From Panonychus citri (taxonomy: Eukaryota > Arthropoda > Arachnida > Trombidiformes > Tetranychidae), in contig NW_026515516.1 in assembly GCF_014898815.1 (NCBI RefSeq), forward strand, positions 1,054,001-1,118,000: 64,000 nucleotides of DNA, read 5' to 3'. Both the position numbers and the translations under genes were made by a program. Each line of letters starts with the position of its first letter. The first letter of the stretch is position 1. Under the pieces are notes generated by a model that worked only from the letters and a program-made list of their open reading frames with translations, was not told the origin of the DNA and did no database searches. Shown here piece after piece: positions 63,917 through 64,000 of the stretch.

Positions 63917-64000
63917 GGTAGCAAAAAGTTACTTGAAAATTAAATTATCCTGAAAATAATGAAATACTCATGATGAATATTGTAAATACAATATTTATAC
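59731..64000. other. Gene-free stretch to the window end
   Basis: Microsatellites near 62106-62119, 63186-63220 (ATT), 63482-63502 (CT) and 63884-63911 (GA). No ORF with exon-like character was seen. Confidence 0.5.

Noticed and set aside
1..64000. tRNA, rRNA and CRISPR arrays
   Set aside because: I looked for A/B-box tRNA patterns, rRNA-like blocks and regularly spaced repeats and saw none. The spaced TTTCATGCATGAAA copies are irregular and palindromic, not a CRISPR array.

Overview
This is a eukaryotic nuclear window: AT-rich, full of CT/GA and TCA microsatellites, with GT-AG introns and long gene-free stretches. The ING3 and DCAF1 orthologues, a glycine-tyrosine-rich secreted peptide with a TATA/initiator-type promoter, and the small introns point to an arthropod. 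A mite or other chelicerate is a plausible guess, but nothing here proves it.

Layout. A short glycoprotein-like secreted ORF lies at 1.85-2.36 kb. From 2.4 to 14 kb there is no gene I can support, only microsatellites and a ~600 bp terminal-inverted-repeat element at 12.2-12.8 kb. At 14.2-16.5 kb lies a broken CACTA/EnSpm-like (tnp2-type) transposase on the minus strand. Head to head with it on the plus strand, 16.7-20.8 kb, is a tandem array of three paralogous genes. Each has a short Ser-rich N-terminus, a coiled-coil-like segment and a C-terminal domain resembling the DNA-binding BEN domain. The third is intact (303 aa, five exons). The second carries two compensating frameshifts inside the domain and a later frameshift. 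The first has a damaged 5' half. A near-palindromic 14-mer, TTTCATGCATGAAA, recurs about a dozen times in and around this array, and one copy lies in the transposase relic.

The conserved block is at 25.4-36.7 kb. It holds a Gly/Tyr-rich secreted peptide (25521-25772), a complete 11-exon ING3 gene (plus strand, 26694-29923, 440 aa) and, tail to tail with it, a complete 8-exon DCAF1 gene (minus strand, 36654-30778, 1549 aa). ING3 is a PHD-finger subunit of NuA4/TIP60-type histone acetyltransferase complexes. DCAF1 is the substrate receptor of CRL4 ubiquitin ligase. Both have E2F-like TTTSGCG words just upstream, and ING3 also has a CTCF-like word.

From 37 to 64 kb the window is mostly simple-sequence-rich intergenic or intronic DNA. 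It contains a possible LTR-retroelement remnant (42.4-43.6 kb), a possible terminal exon of a membrane protein (53.6-53.9 kb, minus), and a Tc1/mariner element with ~88 bp inverted repeats and a broken transposase (57511-58781). Two ~190 bp MITEs share the element's terminal signature: one at 59.5 kb and one inside ING3 intron 6 at 28.4 kb.
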